From NCBI GenBank assembly GCA_905221615.1, contig CAJNDT010000306.1, positions 154,001-218,000 on the forward strand: 64,000 nt of DNA, given 5' to 3'. How positions within the stretch are numbered: the first letter of the stretch is position 1; each line of letters begins with the position of its first letter. The DNA comes from Symbiodinium sp. CCMP2592 (Eukaryota > Sar > Dinophyceae > Suessiales > Symbiodiniaceae). A model generated the notes under the pieces. That model was given only the letters and a program-made list of their open reading frames with translations. It had not been told where the DNA came from and searched no databases. This document shows positions 22,401 through 31,596 of this stretch, piece by piece. The position numbers were made by a program, and so were the translations under genes.

Positions 22401-23812
22401 CTCTGCAAAGTGATTTTCAGTCGCTTGGTTGCGTTTTGTCGTTTCGGAGAGACTTGTTGCAGCTTGCACTTTCTTACCTGTGCATGAGTGTGAATTCGAA
22501 TGGCAAAGCTTTTGGCGGTGAACGCTCTCCAAAGGAGGTTGCAGTTGGTCGAAGGTTGCCAGATACCCCTTTTGCGTTGTTTGGGTCCAAGGTGCTTGCT
22601 GAGGTCCCTGAGTCTGTGAAGGCTTTGTGCCCGAATATGTCGCGTTTTGAGGCGGCAGCTTTTCTTCACCCGCAATTTGGGTCGCTTGGGAGCTTGGTGT
22701 ATGCGCATGTGCGTGTGGGCCAGGTCTTGACGCCAAAGGTGTTTGTTGCCAAGTCGATCAAGCTTGTGTTTCCGATTGAGCTTGTCTTCGAGTCGGGGAT
22801 GTTTGAAGTTTTGCGTCGTCGTGGTGAGCTTGGTCCTGAGAGGCCAGATCATCCAGTTGCGCCTCGAATTCTTCCGAGTTCCCAGGGTGCCTCTTTGAAG
22901 TGTCCTGTTTCCGGTCCGCCAAAGGAGTTTTTTGAGAGGTATGGGTTCTCAGGTGAGTGCCGAGCGTGTTCTAACATGGCACAATTTGGGTCTAGGAAGG
23001 GCTCTTCTCACGGTCGGGCTTGCTGTTTGAGATATGAAGCGTGGTTGCGGTCGCAAGTTGCAACAGATGACAGCATGGACGTTGAAGTGCCTGTGGCTTC
23101 GGATGCAGAGGCTATGCGTGAAGCTCTTTCTGAGCTAGCCGAGGATGAGTCGAGGCAAGACCGAGCTGTGGAGGAGGCTCAGGGTTCTCCTTTGCCTCCC
23201 CCGGCCAATGGGGACGCTGCTTCGTCTGAGGCTCCAGCGAGGATTGTGAGCGAGGCGGCCCCCAGTGGTCGTGTTTTCACGCGTGGTTGTCCTGCGTGCG
23301 AGTCTGGCATGAATGCTCCTGGCATTCGTCACAATGCTGATTGCAAGCGAAGGAACCAACGTCTCAGTGTTAGATTTTCTGTTTCTGGGGAGCCCGATGA
23401 TGACGAAGCTTCATCCAGGCGTCTGCCTGACAATCTTGAAGGAGCTGCTGCTCCTGAGTCTGAGGGCATTGGGGCTCTTGATGAGGACACTGAGATGCCG
23501 TTTGCCGATCCAGTGTTGACTGGAAGTGAAGGCGGAGGCAGCCTAGAGGCTGAAGAAGTGCTTCGTGGAAGCAGTGCTGTGAAACGCTCCTCTGAAGTCC
23601 CGTTGGAAGATCTGGAGCGTGAGATCAGGCAGGACCAAGAAAGGGTTGCTTCAGTTATGGTTACCTTCCACAATTGCGAAACAGGGAATGATGTTCACAT
23701 GCCTCTTGCGAGTTTTGTTGAGCAGGCGTTCCAGGTTTCCAATTATGTCCCTTTGCTTTCAGGGCTTGTGGATTCGGTTCAGTTCGCCCCGAACTCTACG
23801 AGTGTTGTTTAA
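19409..23812 (+). CDS. gag-pol: copia Gag-protease-integrase polyprotein (first part of gag-pol)
   Basis: Encodes particle protein, aspartic protease and integrase. The first ATG (19409) lies 59 nt after the LTR; the frame is open earlier from a GTG at 19370. From the ATG: capsid-like helical region about 240-500; two CX2CX4HX4C zinc knuckles at about residues 506 and 528; a Lys/Gly-rich basic stretch; protease motif LLDSGASCCVIN with Asp about 680; integrase zinc site (H840...C852, C855); integrase core Asp about 879, TDSEEAV Asp about 951 and GGAERTV Glu about 986. The C-terminal third is acidic and low in complexity. The frame ends at TAA 23810-23812, but the same frame continues straight into the reverse transcriptase. 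Either a nonsense mutation or stop-codon readthrough limits Pol. Confidence 0.95.
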   Translation: MSQRPIGPSAEAPAPCSPGLAEAGGEYGCGTAGCGQQERRQTGVEGVSGVGSGDPWFTGVQRDPWALYGSRMRAGMGPVESHVNMPCPPSSGTSSVASACAGIRPVAPAPGLSVPSGPARNLSTVPSQGCCSQVSGDNASAGRQLLDRMNARELQSLYADLSQRLNVPVSGQFVPERLGQSPPDLNVPAFVRHQGNTLPGVPAENARSSEDKDVFSRSEKWLGSPPSPNHQAWKGRESEVLGMNAYIHELVAWANQASVEFGKEIAQAARWPTQIAWNTLSKSQQARGVRLFSVLKAAFADHGRITLMIQSFGEGLDIVAVAMQGDVFGNSLSYMGNGFELLRQLAKEFSLRSRAEAMSLRAMLMARTFRAQDSSAPVADTVRQIEVAVARFVRLLSTLDPRDAAGFALTDSDQLTLLMRSLPESAKAYTLHHSQGETYASYRSSALRWEHQQRLFLELQGAKGLFGLHETEFSESAGSPEAGEGMDGHVFGMSARPSDAGSGVKCNRCGKKGHQVNQCTADLSKVKCFKCGEMGHISLNCAKGKQGDVSQSSARPKGSDGKGAAAAKGQVSFSPKGKSKGKGGKKGKMFALFDEETGVWWYTDADESFYTEEGDEQEAQQVDSTLVLSCVIELTDEPNTRFEAVLEDSESVSVVLQEQLCQPLLQSLGQSLGSEFWLLDSGASCCVINHVTLKTLPHDELTACGSTFMAANGTPVPFDGRCHVVLKVRTKDSSGATKNGVCKIPVMVGDTPYNILSTRTLGRHGWRVVLDEGVSVCHVKSGVDMIDTCIWCDTPWIRVIPHSEGDLLLPSDASVDPAPISSIGHVAVVSQKTKEDLEIHRAKGHMPFHPDCEHCLKSRGVTQHRRKSERGVETEIVADFMFLDSSGETISVAERQTSSSFKVLVLREAFSSSIGAVMITENIAKDRGLLLKWLAEFGLSSSQASIVLLTDSEEAVKSFVAGASDKYIFMVRKAAPQAHEQLGGAERTVRVLKEGLATLQSDFQSLGCVLSFRRDLLQLALSYLCMSVNSNGKAFGGERSPKEVAVGRRLPDTPFALFGSKVLAEVPESVKALCPNMSRFEAAAFLHPQFGSLGSLVYAHVRVGQVLTPKVFVAKSIKLVFPIELVFESGMFEVLRRRGELGPERPDHPVAPRILPSSQGASLKCPVSGPPKEFFERYGFSGECRACSNMAQFGSRKGSSHGRACCLRYEAWLRSQVATDDSMDVEVPVASDAEAMREALSELAEDESRQDRAVEEAQGSPLPPPANGDAASSEAPARIVSEAAPSGRVFTRGCPACESGMNAPGIRHNADCKRRNQRLSVRFSVSGEPDDDEASSRRLPDNLEGAAAPESEGIGALDEDTEMPFADPVLTGSEGGGSLEAEEVLRGSSAVKRSSEVPLEDLEREIRQDQERVASVMVTFHNCETGNDVHMPLASFVEQAFQVSNYVPLLSGLVDSVQFAPNSTSVV

Positions 23813-25993
23813 CTTCAGAGTCTTGAGAAGAGGTTCCCAGGTACCTTGAAGGTCATCCCTAGTCGTTGGGTCACGACGCAGAAAACACCAACTACAGTGC
23901 GAGCTAGGATTGTCATCAAGGATATTGCTGGCAAGAACTCAGAGTCTGCAAGGGCTTTGGGCATCTCGAGTCCTACTCCTAGTGCCGATGCTTTGTTCAC
24001 GGTTCTTGGGGTTGCAGGTTGCAGAGATTGCGTGATTGCAGGTGCTGATGTATCTCACGCTTTCATGGCTACGCCTTTGAGAGAAAGGGATGTGGTGATG
24101 AGGTTTCCTCTGTCAGTGTCTTCGGTGACAGGGGAACCTTTGTATCTTCACCTCAACAAAGCCCTCAATGGGCTACGCAAGGCTTCGCAAGAATGGATCT
24201 ACTTCGTAGGGGAGACTGTGAAGGTTTTGGGGCTTCAAAGTTGCAGCTTAGAGCCGTGTCTGTTTTCAGGCATGCTTGAGTCAGGTCCCTGTTTGCTGTT
24301 GGTCTATGTGGATGATTTTCTGTGCATTGCGCCAACAAAGGAGGATGCAGATCACATCTTTGAGGTGATTGAGAAGAAAGTTGAACTCAAGAGAACCGGG
24401 TTGATCAATTCTTCCAAGGATGGCGGTGGCACTTTGCGGTTTATTGGTAGGGTTATCTCCAGGAGAAAGGGGGAGTCCTCTATCACAGTGTCTTTGCCAG
24501 AAGATTATTTGGATGAGACCTTCAAGGCTTATGGTCTTTCGGGAAAAGGTTCCTCAAGTCCTCCAGATGTTGCGGTTCATGTTGAGAAGCAAGATGGGGT
24601 TCCATTGTCTCCTGAGGCGTATGCCAGGTTCAGGTCTGCGTTGGGGAAAGTAGCTTGGATGACGCAGACTCGTCAGGACTTGCGTGCTTATGTGTCAATC
24701 TTGGCAACGCAGCAAGCCACACCCACGAATCATACTGAGCATGGTCTCCGAGCCTTGCTTCGATTTCTGAAGAACGACATGTGCGTGGTTGTGCGGTTGC
24801 CTGCTGCGAGTGATGTGTTGGCTCCCTCGCAACACTACCAAGGAAAGAGGCACCTTGTGTGTTTCTCTGACGCATCGCATGCGCCTTTGAGGTGCACGAA
24901 GCGCCGTGGCATCAGTGGAGGAGTGTTGACACTTGATGGCTGCGTGATAAAGACTTTGTGTCGTCACCAACAGCTTGTGTCGCTGTCGTCTATGGAGTCA
25001 GAGCTGTTTGCGTTGCAGTCGGTTGCTCAAGAAATGTCGAGTCTTGGAAAGTTCATGGCAAGGGTCTTCATGTCGTTTCGAGAAAGCGAGGAAGTTGAAT
25101 TGCCTGGGATACTTTACAGTGACTCAGAAAGCGCTTTGAAGCTTCTTCGCAATTTGGACACACCCAGACAAAGCAGACATCTTGAGATAAGAGTCGAGTG
25201 GCTTAAAGCTCGTGTCGCAGCGGGTTCTTTGGTCCTTGCGTTTAAGAAGGGAATCGAAAATCCGTCAGACCTCTTGACTAAATGTTTGGGGTCCTCGGCT
25301 TTCGGGATACATCGCGAAGCGTTGGGCTTTGAGTCGCTGTCGGGACCACTTGCGTCTTTGTGCAATCATGAGAAGAGATTGGTGATGGTTGAAGTGTGCT
25401 GTCGACCGCAGTCGAGTGTTCAAGGTGCATGTCGCAGAGTCGGGATGAGTTACGTTGGCGTGACTGAGAACATGCAGAGTGACAGCGTGTTCAAAGAGGT
25501 GCGTCGATATCTTCTGAACTTTGCGTGTGACTGCGTGTTTGTGCATGTGTCCACGCCTTGCTCTTCTGGATCTTACTTGCGTCGGTTCTCTGGCGGGAAC
25601 TCGTCGAAGTCGGATTGGGAATGGTTTGAGGTGTTTCCTTGTGTGTTGAAGTACTTGAAGCTTGGGAAGCACTCGAGCTTTGAGCTGCCATGGAACAATG
25701 AGATTTGGCAACATGACTTGTGCCAGAAGGTGCTGAAGAAGGCAGGCCACACGTTCGATGTGCCGGTGAGGTTGTGCATGACTGGTCTTTGTTCGAAAGG
25801 GGGTGAGCCTATAGGCAAAGTCTTGGGTTTTACTTCGACTTCTGAAAAGTTTGTGTCTGCCCTGAAGTGTTTTTCCAGCTGCAGGTGTGCTAAGCATGCA
25901 AGTCTGTGGCAAGTTGGGTGGACCGAAACAGGTTTTTACACTCCGAAACTCGCTGATGCGATTGTTCGAGGTGCGATCAAAACGTTGCAGTGA
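23813..25993 (+). CDS. gag-pol: copia reverse transcriptase-RNase H plus extra C-terminal domain
   Basis: Same frame as the upstream polyprotein after one TAA. RT begins GTLKVIPSRWVTTQK; AGADVSHAFMATPL and the catalytic LLVYVDDF (YVDD at 24305-24316) follow. Copia RNase H shows CFSDASHA, LVSLSSMESELFALQS and LYSDSESALKLL, with DTPRQSRHLEIRVEWLKA. From about 25378 to the stop, some 200 residues do not belong to RNase H. They start VMVEVCCRPQSSVQGACRR, include FVHVSTPCSSGSYLRRF and finish in a Cys/His-containing tail (CRCAKH). An ATG at 23846 could start it separately, but it would lose the RT N-terminus only slightly. Apart from the upstream stop, no frameshift or other stop is seen. Confidence 0.95.
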   Translation, partial: LQSLEKRFPGTLKVIPSRWVTTQKTPTTVRARIVIKDIAGKNSESARALGISSPTPSADALFTVLGVAGCRDCVIAGADVSHAFMATPLRERDVVMRFPLSVSSVTGEPLYLHLNKALNGLRKASQEWIYFVGETVKVLGLQSCSLEPCLFSGMLESGPCLLLVYVDDFLCIAPTKEDADHIFEVIEKKVELKRTGLINSSKDGGGTLRFIGRVISRRKGESSITVSLPEDYLDETFKAYGLSGKGSSSPPDVAVHVEKQDGVPLSPEAYARFRSALGKVAWMTQTRQDLRAYVSILATQQATPTNHTEHGLRALLRFLKNDMCVVVRLPAASDVLAPSQHYQGKRHLVCFSDASHAPLRCTKRRGISGGVLTLDGCVIKTLCRHQQLVSLSSMESELFALQSVAQEMSSLGKFMARVFMSFRESEEVELPGILYSDSESALKLLRNLDTPRQSRHLEIRVEWLKARVAAGSLVLAFKKGIENPSDLLTKCLGSSAFGIHREALGFESLSGPLASLCNHEKRLVMVEVCCRPQSSVQGACRRVGMSYVGVTENMQSDSVFKEVRRYLLNFACDCVFVHVSTPCSSGSYLRRFSGGNSSKSDWEWFEVFPCVLKYLKLGKHSSFELPWNNEIWQHDLCQKVLKKAGHTFDVPVRLCMTGLCSKGGEPIGKVLGFTSTSEKFVSALKCFSSCRCAKHASLWQVGWTETGFYTPKLADAIVRGAIKTLQ

Positions 25994-26142
25994 TGCTTTT
26001 GGGGGTTTGGGCCGGGCTGTTGGATGGGTTCGGATTCTCCTCTTGACGCCGGTTTCTTTGCGGACGTTGAGGTCTGCAGACAAAGCTCCGTACTGGTGCT
26101 AGTTGTTTTGCGTGTGAAACCTAGGTGCGAACTCGTGCTGCC

Positions 26143-26754
26143 ATGGTTCTCACGACCGATGAGCGCAGGGAGCTGCGCCGTTTGCTGGATAAGATGGATT
26201 CTGCAGATGGCTTGGCTTCGACTGCCAATACTTCTATGACTGATGGGACCAAGCGTCTCAGAGATGTGGGTGGATATCCAGAGGATGGGTCTACTGCATC
26301 AGGATCTGCTTGCGGTGCCCAGCTGCCGATTTCAAAGGGAAGCGCAAAGGGTGCTGTGAGCACTCCCAAGTGTTATGAAGACCTCGTCGATGCATTCGAG
26401 GGGGAAGAGTTTGGGGATAGCGACAATGTGATTGTCGTGAGCTATGCAGGTACTGAGGTCACCTCGGTGCCACTTCCAAGTAATCTATCTATGGAGGATT
26501 GGGGTCGGACAATCTGCGATCTGCCAAAGGTCCAGAAGAATAAGATGTGGTTTAAGAAGTCCTATGCGACCTTGGTCAAGCTTGCCAAGGAGGATAGCGA
26601 CCTTGCAAGCTACCTCAATTGGATCAAGGAGAAATTTGGTCGCAATTATGATCCGACGACCTCCTCCAGTCAGTCCTCGGACCTTGCGGGGTATTTGATG
26701 AGGATTGGTTTTTCAAAGCAGAAGGGATTCCAGCGCAAGTTGGCGGAGGAGTAA
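26143..26754 (+). CDS. additional 203-aa ORF of the copia element
   Basis: Lies between the pol stop and the 3' LTR, in the sense orientation, with its own ATG (MVLTTDERRELRRLLDKM). The N-terminal helix is charged, the middle is Gly/Ser/Thr-rich, then comes VIVVSYAGTEVTSVPLPSN and a Trp/Lys-rich helical C-terminus with DWGRTICDLPKVQKNKMW and LASYLNWIKEKFG. I do not recognise a family. The position suggests an accessory or envelope-position ORF made from a spliced or trans-spliced RNA. There is no signal peptide or membrane segment, so an envelope protein is unlikely. It is intact. Confidence 0.8.
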   Translation: MVLTTDERRELRRLLDKMDSADGLASTANTSMTDGTKRLRDVGGYPEDGSTASGSACGAQLPISKGSAKGAVSTPKCYEDLVDAFEGEEFGDSDNVIVVSYAGTEVTSVPLPSNLSMEDWGRTICDLPKVQKNKMWFKKSYATLVKLAKEDSDLASYLNWIKEKFGRNYDPTTSSSQSSDLAGYLMRIGFSKQKGFQRKLAEE

Positions 26755-27057
26755 AATCCTCGCTGGGATTGCGGAAGGAGCATGGGTACATGTATGAGCG
26801 GTGAGAGCTGGTATTCTCAAGGATGCCTATGTGTATGTTCACTGTTAGAAGTCTGTTAGGCTTCGCTTTGGGTGACGTCCTGTCTGGCATGAGAGAAGAG
26901 CTGGCTATCTGGCGCGAGATTTTTTCCAATACCTATGTCTTCGTCGCTTCGCATGGGTTGCAGCGTGGCTACATGGTTGGCAATGTTTCAATGTGTGCTT
27001 GGTGTCGAGAAGTGCTTGTTTTGGACAGCAGCAAGGATGAGAGATGATACACACATC

Positions 27058-27066
27058 GAAAGGGGG
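27058..27066 (+). promoter_or_regulatory. polypurine tract
   Basis: GAAAGGGGG sits immediately before the 3' LTR and is the expected plus-strand primer. Confidence 0.85.
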
Positions 27067-27793
27067 TGTGAAAAGTTGTACCTCTGAGCTGCCTGTTGAG
27101 TGGTGGAGCCGCTCAGTGTGATGGGCTGCGATATGTATATCATCAGGCTGCTGACTGCAGTTTGGGAGCAAGCCAATTTTCCTGCGATTCCTGGAATTTT
27201 CTGAGGTGCAATGGTTATCTGGATATATTCTGCATGGTTTTGGTTTTGCAGAGGTTTTCTCAAAGCACTGGAAGATTTTCACTGGGAGCTGCGGTTTTCA
27301 TGGCATGGAACCTTGGTTTTCAGCTGCGAGAACAGTTTTCGACATGTGGCATGAGTTGCTTGAGCTTTTGAGTGAGCTGAGTGAATGCTGTGAGCCGTTA
27401 GTTTGATTAGAGTCCGCATGAGTTCTCGAAGGCCTCAAGGTACCTTCTCGAACAGCTGTAGGGTATGCGAGTTTGTTTGCCAGCGTGGAGCTTGTAGGGA
27501 AGCTGTGACGGCATGCTTTTGAAGCGAAGTTTTGTTTTGGTCATGTGCTGAAGCACATGTGAATCTGGAAAGCCGCGCTTATGTGTGGCTCAAGGCTGGA
27601 AAGCTTTGAGACTGAAGCTCGTTGAGAATGGGCCAGTGATGAAACTTGTTCTGAGGCCCATGAAAGCAGAAAGCAAAGCTTAAAGCTTTAGGTGACAGCA
27701 GTGCAGTGCAAGAACAGCTGAACACTTCGTTTGTTGCGCGAGCAAAAGTCTGTGCAGACCTTGACGGGTTGTTCAGGGTTTGTAAGTTTTACA
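27067..27793 (+). repeat. 3' LTR of copia element
   Basis: Near-identical to 18626-19350; I find only an added AT (CGATATGTAT against CGATGTAT) and one T/C change. Confidence 0.97.
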
Positions 27794-27798
27794 ATTTG
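27794..27798. repeat. target-site duplication, right copy (ATTTG)
   Basis: Matches 18621-18625 exactly. Confidence 0.95.
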
Positions 27799-29130
27799 CA
27801 TCGAAATTTATGCTTGCAAACAGATAAAATTCTGCTGGGACATCAGAAAGTAATATCTCGCTCCGGTTGTTGTGATGTCAGCTCTGTGTGCCCTCCTTAT
27901 GTGGTGCTCGCTGGCTGCCCTGGAAAGTGGCTGACTGCACCTGGAAAGAGATCTGTACCGTGCACAGTTGTCTTCTCGCTCATAATGCCTGCTATGTGCT
28001 TTTTGCTGCAGATTTGGCCACAGCTTGTGTAGCAGGAATGCCACATTCGCGGCGATCCGAAGGGCACTCCACCGTGATAACTCGGCAACGTCATGCGCGG
28101 AGCTTTATCGCGTCTGCAGCTCAGACAGCCCATTTGCCAACACTTCGTTCGACCAGCGGCCGTCTGCGACTCTTGGACCTGCATACTGCAGACACTTGAG
28201 CTCAACAATTGGAAGCTAGGCCAGGTTTGCCTTTGGGAACATGCTTGGAGTCCCTAGCGTCCTGCTCCGTCATTGTCTTGGACCTCCAGGCATGATCTGA
28301 AACCCGTATAGGAGGTGCTAATTGAGGCGGGAACCTCCGGGCTACGACTTTTGCGTCGCAGCATCGACAAGCGGTGCTACTGTGGGGGTACTCTGATGTG
28401 TTCTACGTTTTTTGTTGTTTTCCGGACCCCGAAAATGGGCTCATAAAGCTCGTCGAAAGTGTGGCAGGGTAGAGAAGCCCTGGACGGAGGTTTTCAGGCC
28501 TGTGCATCAGCAAGACTGTCGGCCCTGACAAAATCCTCAACCTCAAAAAAGAGGCAGAACCTGATCTCCTCCTGGGTGTTACTTAGAATCTGGCTTCTAC
28601 ACAATTGCAGTAATGTGGTTCACTTTGCTTAGATCTGTGACGCGGACAGAGCGTGCACTCCGCATGTTTGGACAGCATACTTCTTCCGTGTTTGTCCGTC
28701 CAGCTCGACTGTGCTTTGCCTCCTTTGCCATCGAAAGGCAGCGGGCCTCGCTTTTCGGCAGCAGTTTGCAGAGTATCATAGCCGTGTCTCTGCAGGCTTG
28801 GCGCAGTGCTCTCTCCATGGCTTCGAGTCGCGACCGATTTCCAATTGATCGTACGGCTTGGCTTTCAAGTGCGCGCCACCATTGTCCCAATCGATCTTGA
28901 GTGGTGCTGGCTTCGGCGTTCCACCTTGCCTATCGGACGTTCCTTGGGCTTTACGCTAAGACCATCCAGTCTGCTCTAATTGACATGCAGCCCTGGGCGG
29001 TGGAATGGCTTGGGCTGAGAGAACTTGCCTTACTTCTCCATGGAGCTGTTGGACGATCTTCTTACGCGTCTGCGATCTCCGCTGCTGGTTTGCATCCACA
29101 CTACATTGAATCTTCTTGCTTCGACTAGCT
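27799..29130. other. no supported gene
   Basis: Right flank of the copia insertion. Open frames at 28597-28900 on both strands are mutual shadows with no recognisable domain. The stretch 28240-28560 has a distinctive CG-rich composition and could be an old SINE-like copy, which I cannot test. Confidence 0.3.
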
Positions 29131-29627
29131 CTTGCCCTTGCTTGCGAGGCCCACCATGGTGGAAAGCTGGCCGTAGGCAATTTTGCAATGATCGGAGCCA
29201 TTTCTCTTCTCTGGGGAGGCTCTGTGCCCCCACCTGCTATCCTTGGCTCTTGCGATACCCGCGTGAGGGAAGCTGGGTCTGCGGTACGCGTGGTGCCAAG
29301 ACGCGGCTGGTTGGCCAGCATGGCATGTACCAAGCTGCATTGCTAGCTGCATTGCGATCGTATTGTGCTGCCCTTGCAAGGGCACACCATGGTGGGAAGC
29401 TGGGCTTGGATTAAAGTGCTTGTGTTTGCCGGATGGCAGCATCGGCACACTGTGTCCTGGGCGACTCAAACCCAGTGTCTCACCTTTTTGGCGTGCTTGC
29501 TCTCCTTGGAAAGCTCAGTCAAGAGCACCAAAAGGACTGGCAGCCTATGTTCCCGTGCTAGCATGCAGCCGATGTCCAGCATGGCGTGTACAATGCAGCT
29601 TGCATGCTTCCTGGTGCGAAGTGCGTC
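29131..29627. repeat. partial repeat units with a CCACCATGGTGG palindrome
   Basis: Units at about 29131 and 29370 share the phrase CTTGC(G/A)AGG.CCACCATGGTGG.AAGCTGG with the starts of the two long repeats at 29628 and 31597. The core CCACCATGGTGG is a perfect palindrome. Confidence 0.65.
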
Positions 29628-30076
29628 TGCCCTTGCGAGACCCACCATATTGGGAAGCTGGGCCATTTAATTTTCTAAAGCACCCGTCGCTGGGACATGT
29701 TGCTTTATGGATGCTTGTACACTGTATGCTACGCCATGGCCACTCTTGTCATTGCGTGCCTCCTCCGGGGACGTGCCGAGTACACAGTGAGCCTTTGGGG
29801 CCGTCCTTTGCTGCCCATTCTGATATTCAAGTGTGCCATTGCGCGGCTCAATCATTGGGAAGCGAGGCATCTGAGTGAGTGAAGATGGGCTGTACGCATT
29901 TTTGGCCGAACGATCCCTGCTGGCTAAGTCTGCAAGTCGTGGCCGGTTTCACCCTCTTAACTTGATTCTTCTTGTACAGCTTCTTTATTGTTATTCTTGT
30001 AGTTCTTACTGGGACCGAGTGCAGCAACTGCTGTCTTTGAGGCCCGCCCACGCCAAAAAAGCTTTGGCTTTCCGTG
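29628..30076. repeat. LTR-like direct repeat, left copy
   Basis: About 450 bp with a diverged partner at 31597-32055 in the same orientation. Shared blocks: CCCTTGCGAGAC...GGGAAGCTGGGCC at the left, GTGTGCCATTGCG in the middle, and a long right block with GGGACCGAGTGCAGCAACT and GAGGCCCGCCCACGCCAAAAAA. The copies bracket a minus-strand gag-protease ORF, as LTRs would. Confidence 0.65.
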
Positions 30077-30141
30077 CTAGGGTTGAGTACTGTGCCTTAT
30101 ATTGATTCCAACCAGGCGCCTCATCGCCGTGGAGCGTGTGC

Positions 30142-31560
30142 TCATGGGATGCCAAGCCAAGTGACCTGGCTCCTTGAGCGGCAAATGTCAAGCTCAACAA
30201 CAACTGTATCCTGCGACTCCAATCGTTTGAAAGCCTTGTGCGAGCCAGGGCCCGCAAACAAATGAACAACCCAATTGGATGCGCGATGAAGCGCCTTCCT
30301 CCTTCGCCGGTTGAGGTTTGGCATGCCTTCTTCAAGAGCTTTCCACAAAGTCTTGGAGTCCACAGCTTCCGATGGGAGTATGCCTGACAATGCACGGTCG
30401 GGCACATCCTGAAAGAATGGAGCTGTTGACACTGCCATGTGGCCCGATGCCGGCGCCGACGAGCTCACATGCTCAACCAAATGATCCCACCACGTGCGCT
30501 CCATTGCGATTTTCGCCTGTCTGATGCGATCCTTCCCCTCATCCGTTCTTCGCCTGAGCTCCTCAACCTGTTGCATTTTGTGCTCTTCCAACCGTGATAT
30601 CAGCGTAAGGGCTTGGCTCTCAACCAATTCCGGGCAACCATTTTTGACCCTAAGCCTCAACGACTTACCATCAGGAGGATACAGCTTGCAACTACCGGCG
30701 GACCAAACCAGCTTATACCCCAACTGCTCTATGATAGCACCCATGGGAACAATTGGCTGCACTAGGCCGTCCCTTCCGGGTGGCAGTAGGAGAGTGCCCG
30801 CGCGCGTCAAACGCATGATTGTGCTTTGGTCGCCGGCTAGACTCACTTGCACTTCCTCTGCGGTCTCCCACTCCTCCTCAGATGAGGCTTGTCGCATGGG
30901 GTGAGTGGCACCGGAGTCGAGAAGGGCGTAGCCAATGAGAGGTGGTTGGGATGCAACGGGTGATGGCTCCACAGCGGGCTCAACGGCAGGAGAATTCAAA
31001 ATTTCCCGGTTTGGGGGGCCCGAAACCGGGAAACAACTTGAGGGCATGACGGAGCGAATCGTGAGCCTCTTCACCGAAGGATTAGGTGCCGAGGACTGTT
31101 GTGATGCAGTACTTAAGCCTTCCGGCTGAGGCTGAGGCGGATCGCTACGCGGTGGCTGGGCCTCGAGCTGCCTCAAAGCTTGGACTGCCTGTTGCATAAA
31201 GGACTCGAGCGTGACGGGCATGCCATTCGCGATAGGTGTAGCCTGCACTGGCGCTTGAGGTGTTGATGCTGATGGTGATGTTGCATCCTGTGCTGCTGCT
31301 GTGGTCCTTTGCACCGTGGGCTTATCGGGTGATTTGGCATCGGACTTCGCGCCCTTGCCAACGGGACAATCCTTTGCACGATGCTCCTCAGAGCCACACA
31401 CCAAACACTTTTTAAACCGCTCAGCCTTAGAGAGCTCGGTCATGGAATGTGGGAATTTGCACTTAGGGCCATTTCTACACCCCTTCCGGGAGAGAAAGAA
31501 CTTACACGGCTTGGCACCTGCTCCTCCCGAGCCTTTCCCCTGCCCCTGAGGTTGGTTTCC
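30142..31560 (-). pseudogene. LTR-type gag-protease fragment
   Basis: From right to left: a CCCH zinc finger (CKFFLSRKGCRNGPKCKFPH) about 31530-31450; then, within the 433-codon frame beginning at 31443, a CCHC zinc knuckle (CLVCGSEEHRAKDC); a Pro/Gln-rich linker; and a retroviral-type aspartic protease core (YALLDSGATHPMRQA). A charged helical region and NWVVHLFAGPGSHKAF near the end follow. These are Gag and protease parts of an LTR retrotransposon; integrase, RT and RNase H are absent. The frame is open without breaks but stops at 30142 in front of the left repeat, so this is a large-deletion derivative or a non-autonomous element. The CCCH plus CCHC combination differs from the copia element at 19 kb, which has two CCHC knuckles. 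Confidence 0.8.
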
Positions 31561-31596
31561 ACCACCAGGTGCAGTTGATCAGGAAATTGCGCCTCC

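Larger units (their letters stand above)
18626..27793 (+). mobile_element. full-length Ty1/copia LTR retrotransposon
   Basis: A 9,168-bp element, bounded by ATTTG target duplications, with 725- and 727-bp LTRs, a primer site, gag-pol, an extra downstream ORF and a polypurine tract. The domain order gag, protease, integrase, reverse transcriptase, RNase H defines Ty1/copia. The LTRs differ by one 2-bp indel and one transition by my reading, so insertion was recent. One in-frame stop separates the integrase part from the RT part. Confidence 0.97.

Noticed and set aside
25378..25993. Calling the copia C-terminal domain a DNA methyltransferase outright
   Set aside because: Only two weak motif resemblances are visible and the FxGxG and ENV motifs are missing; kept as a hypothesis.
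28240..28560. SINE or small nuclear RNA gene
   Set aside because: Composition is suggestive, but I could not identify polymerase III boxes, an Sm site or a duplicated copy within the window.
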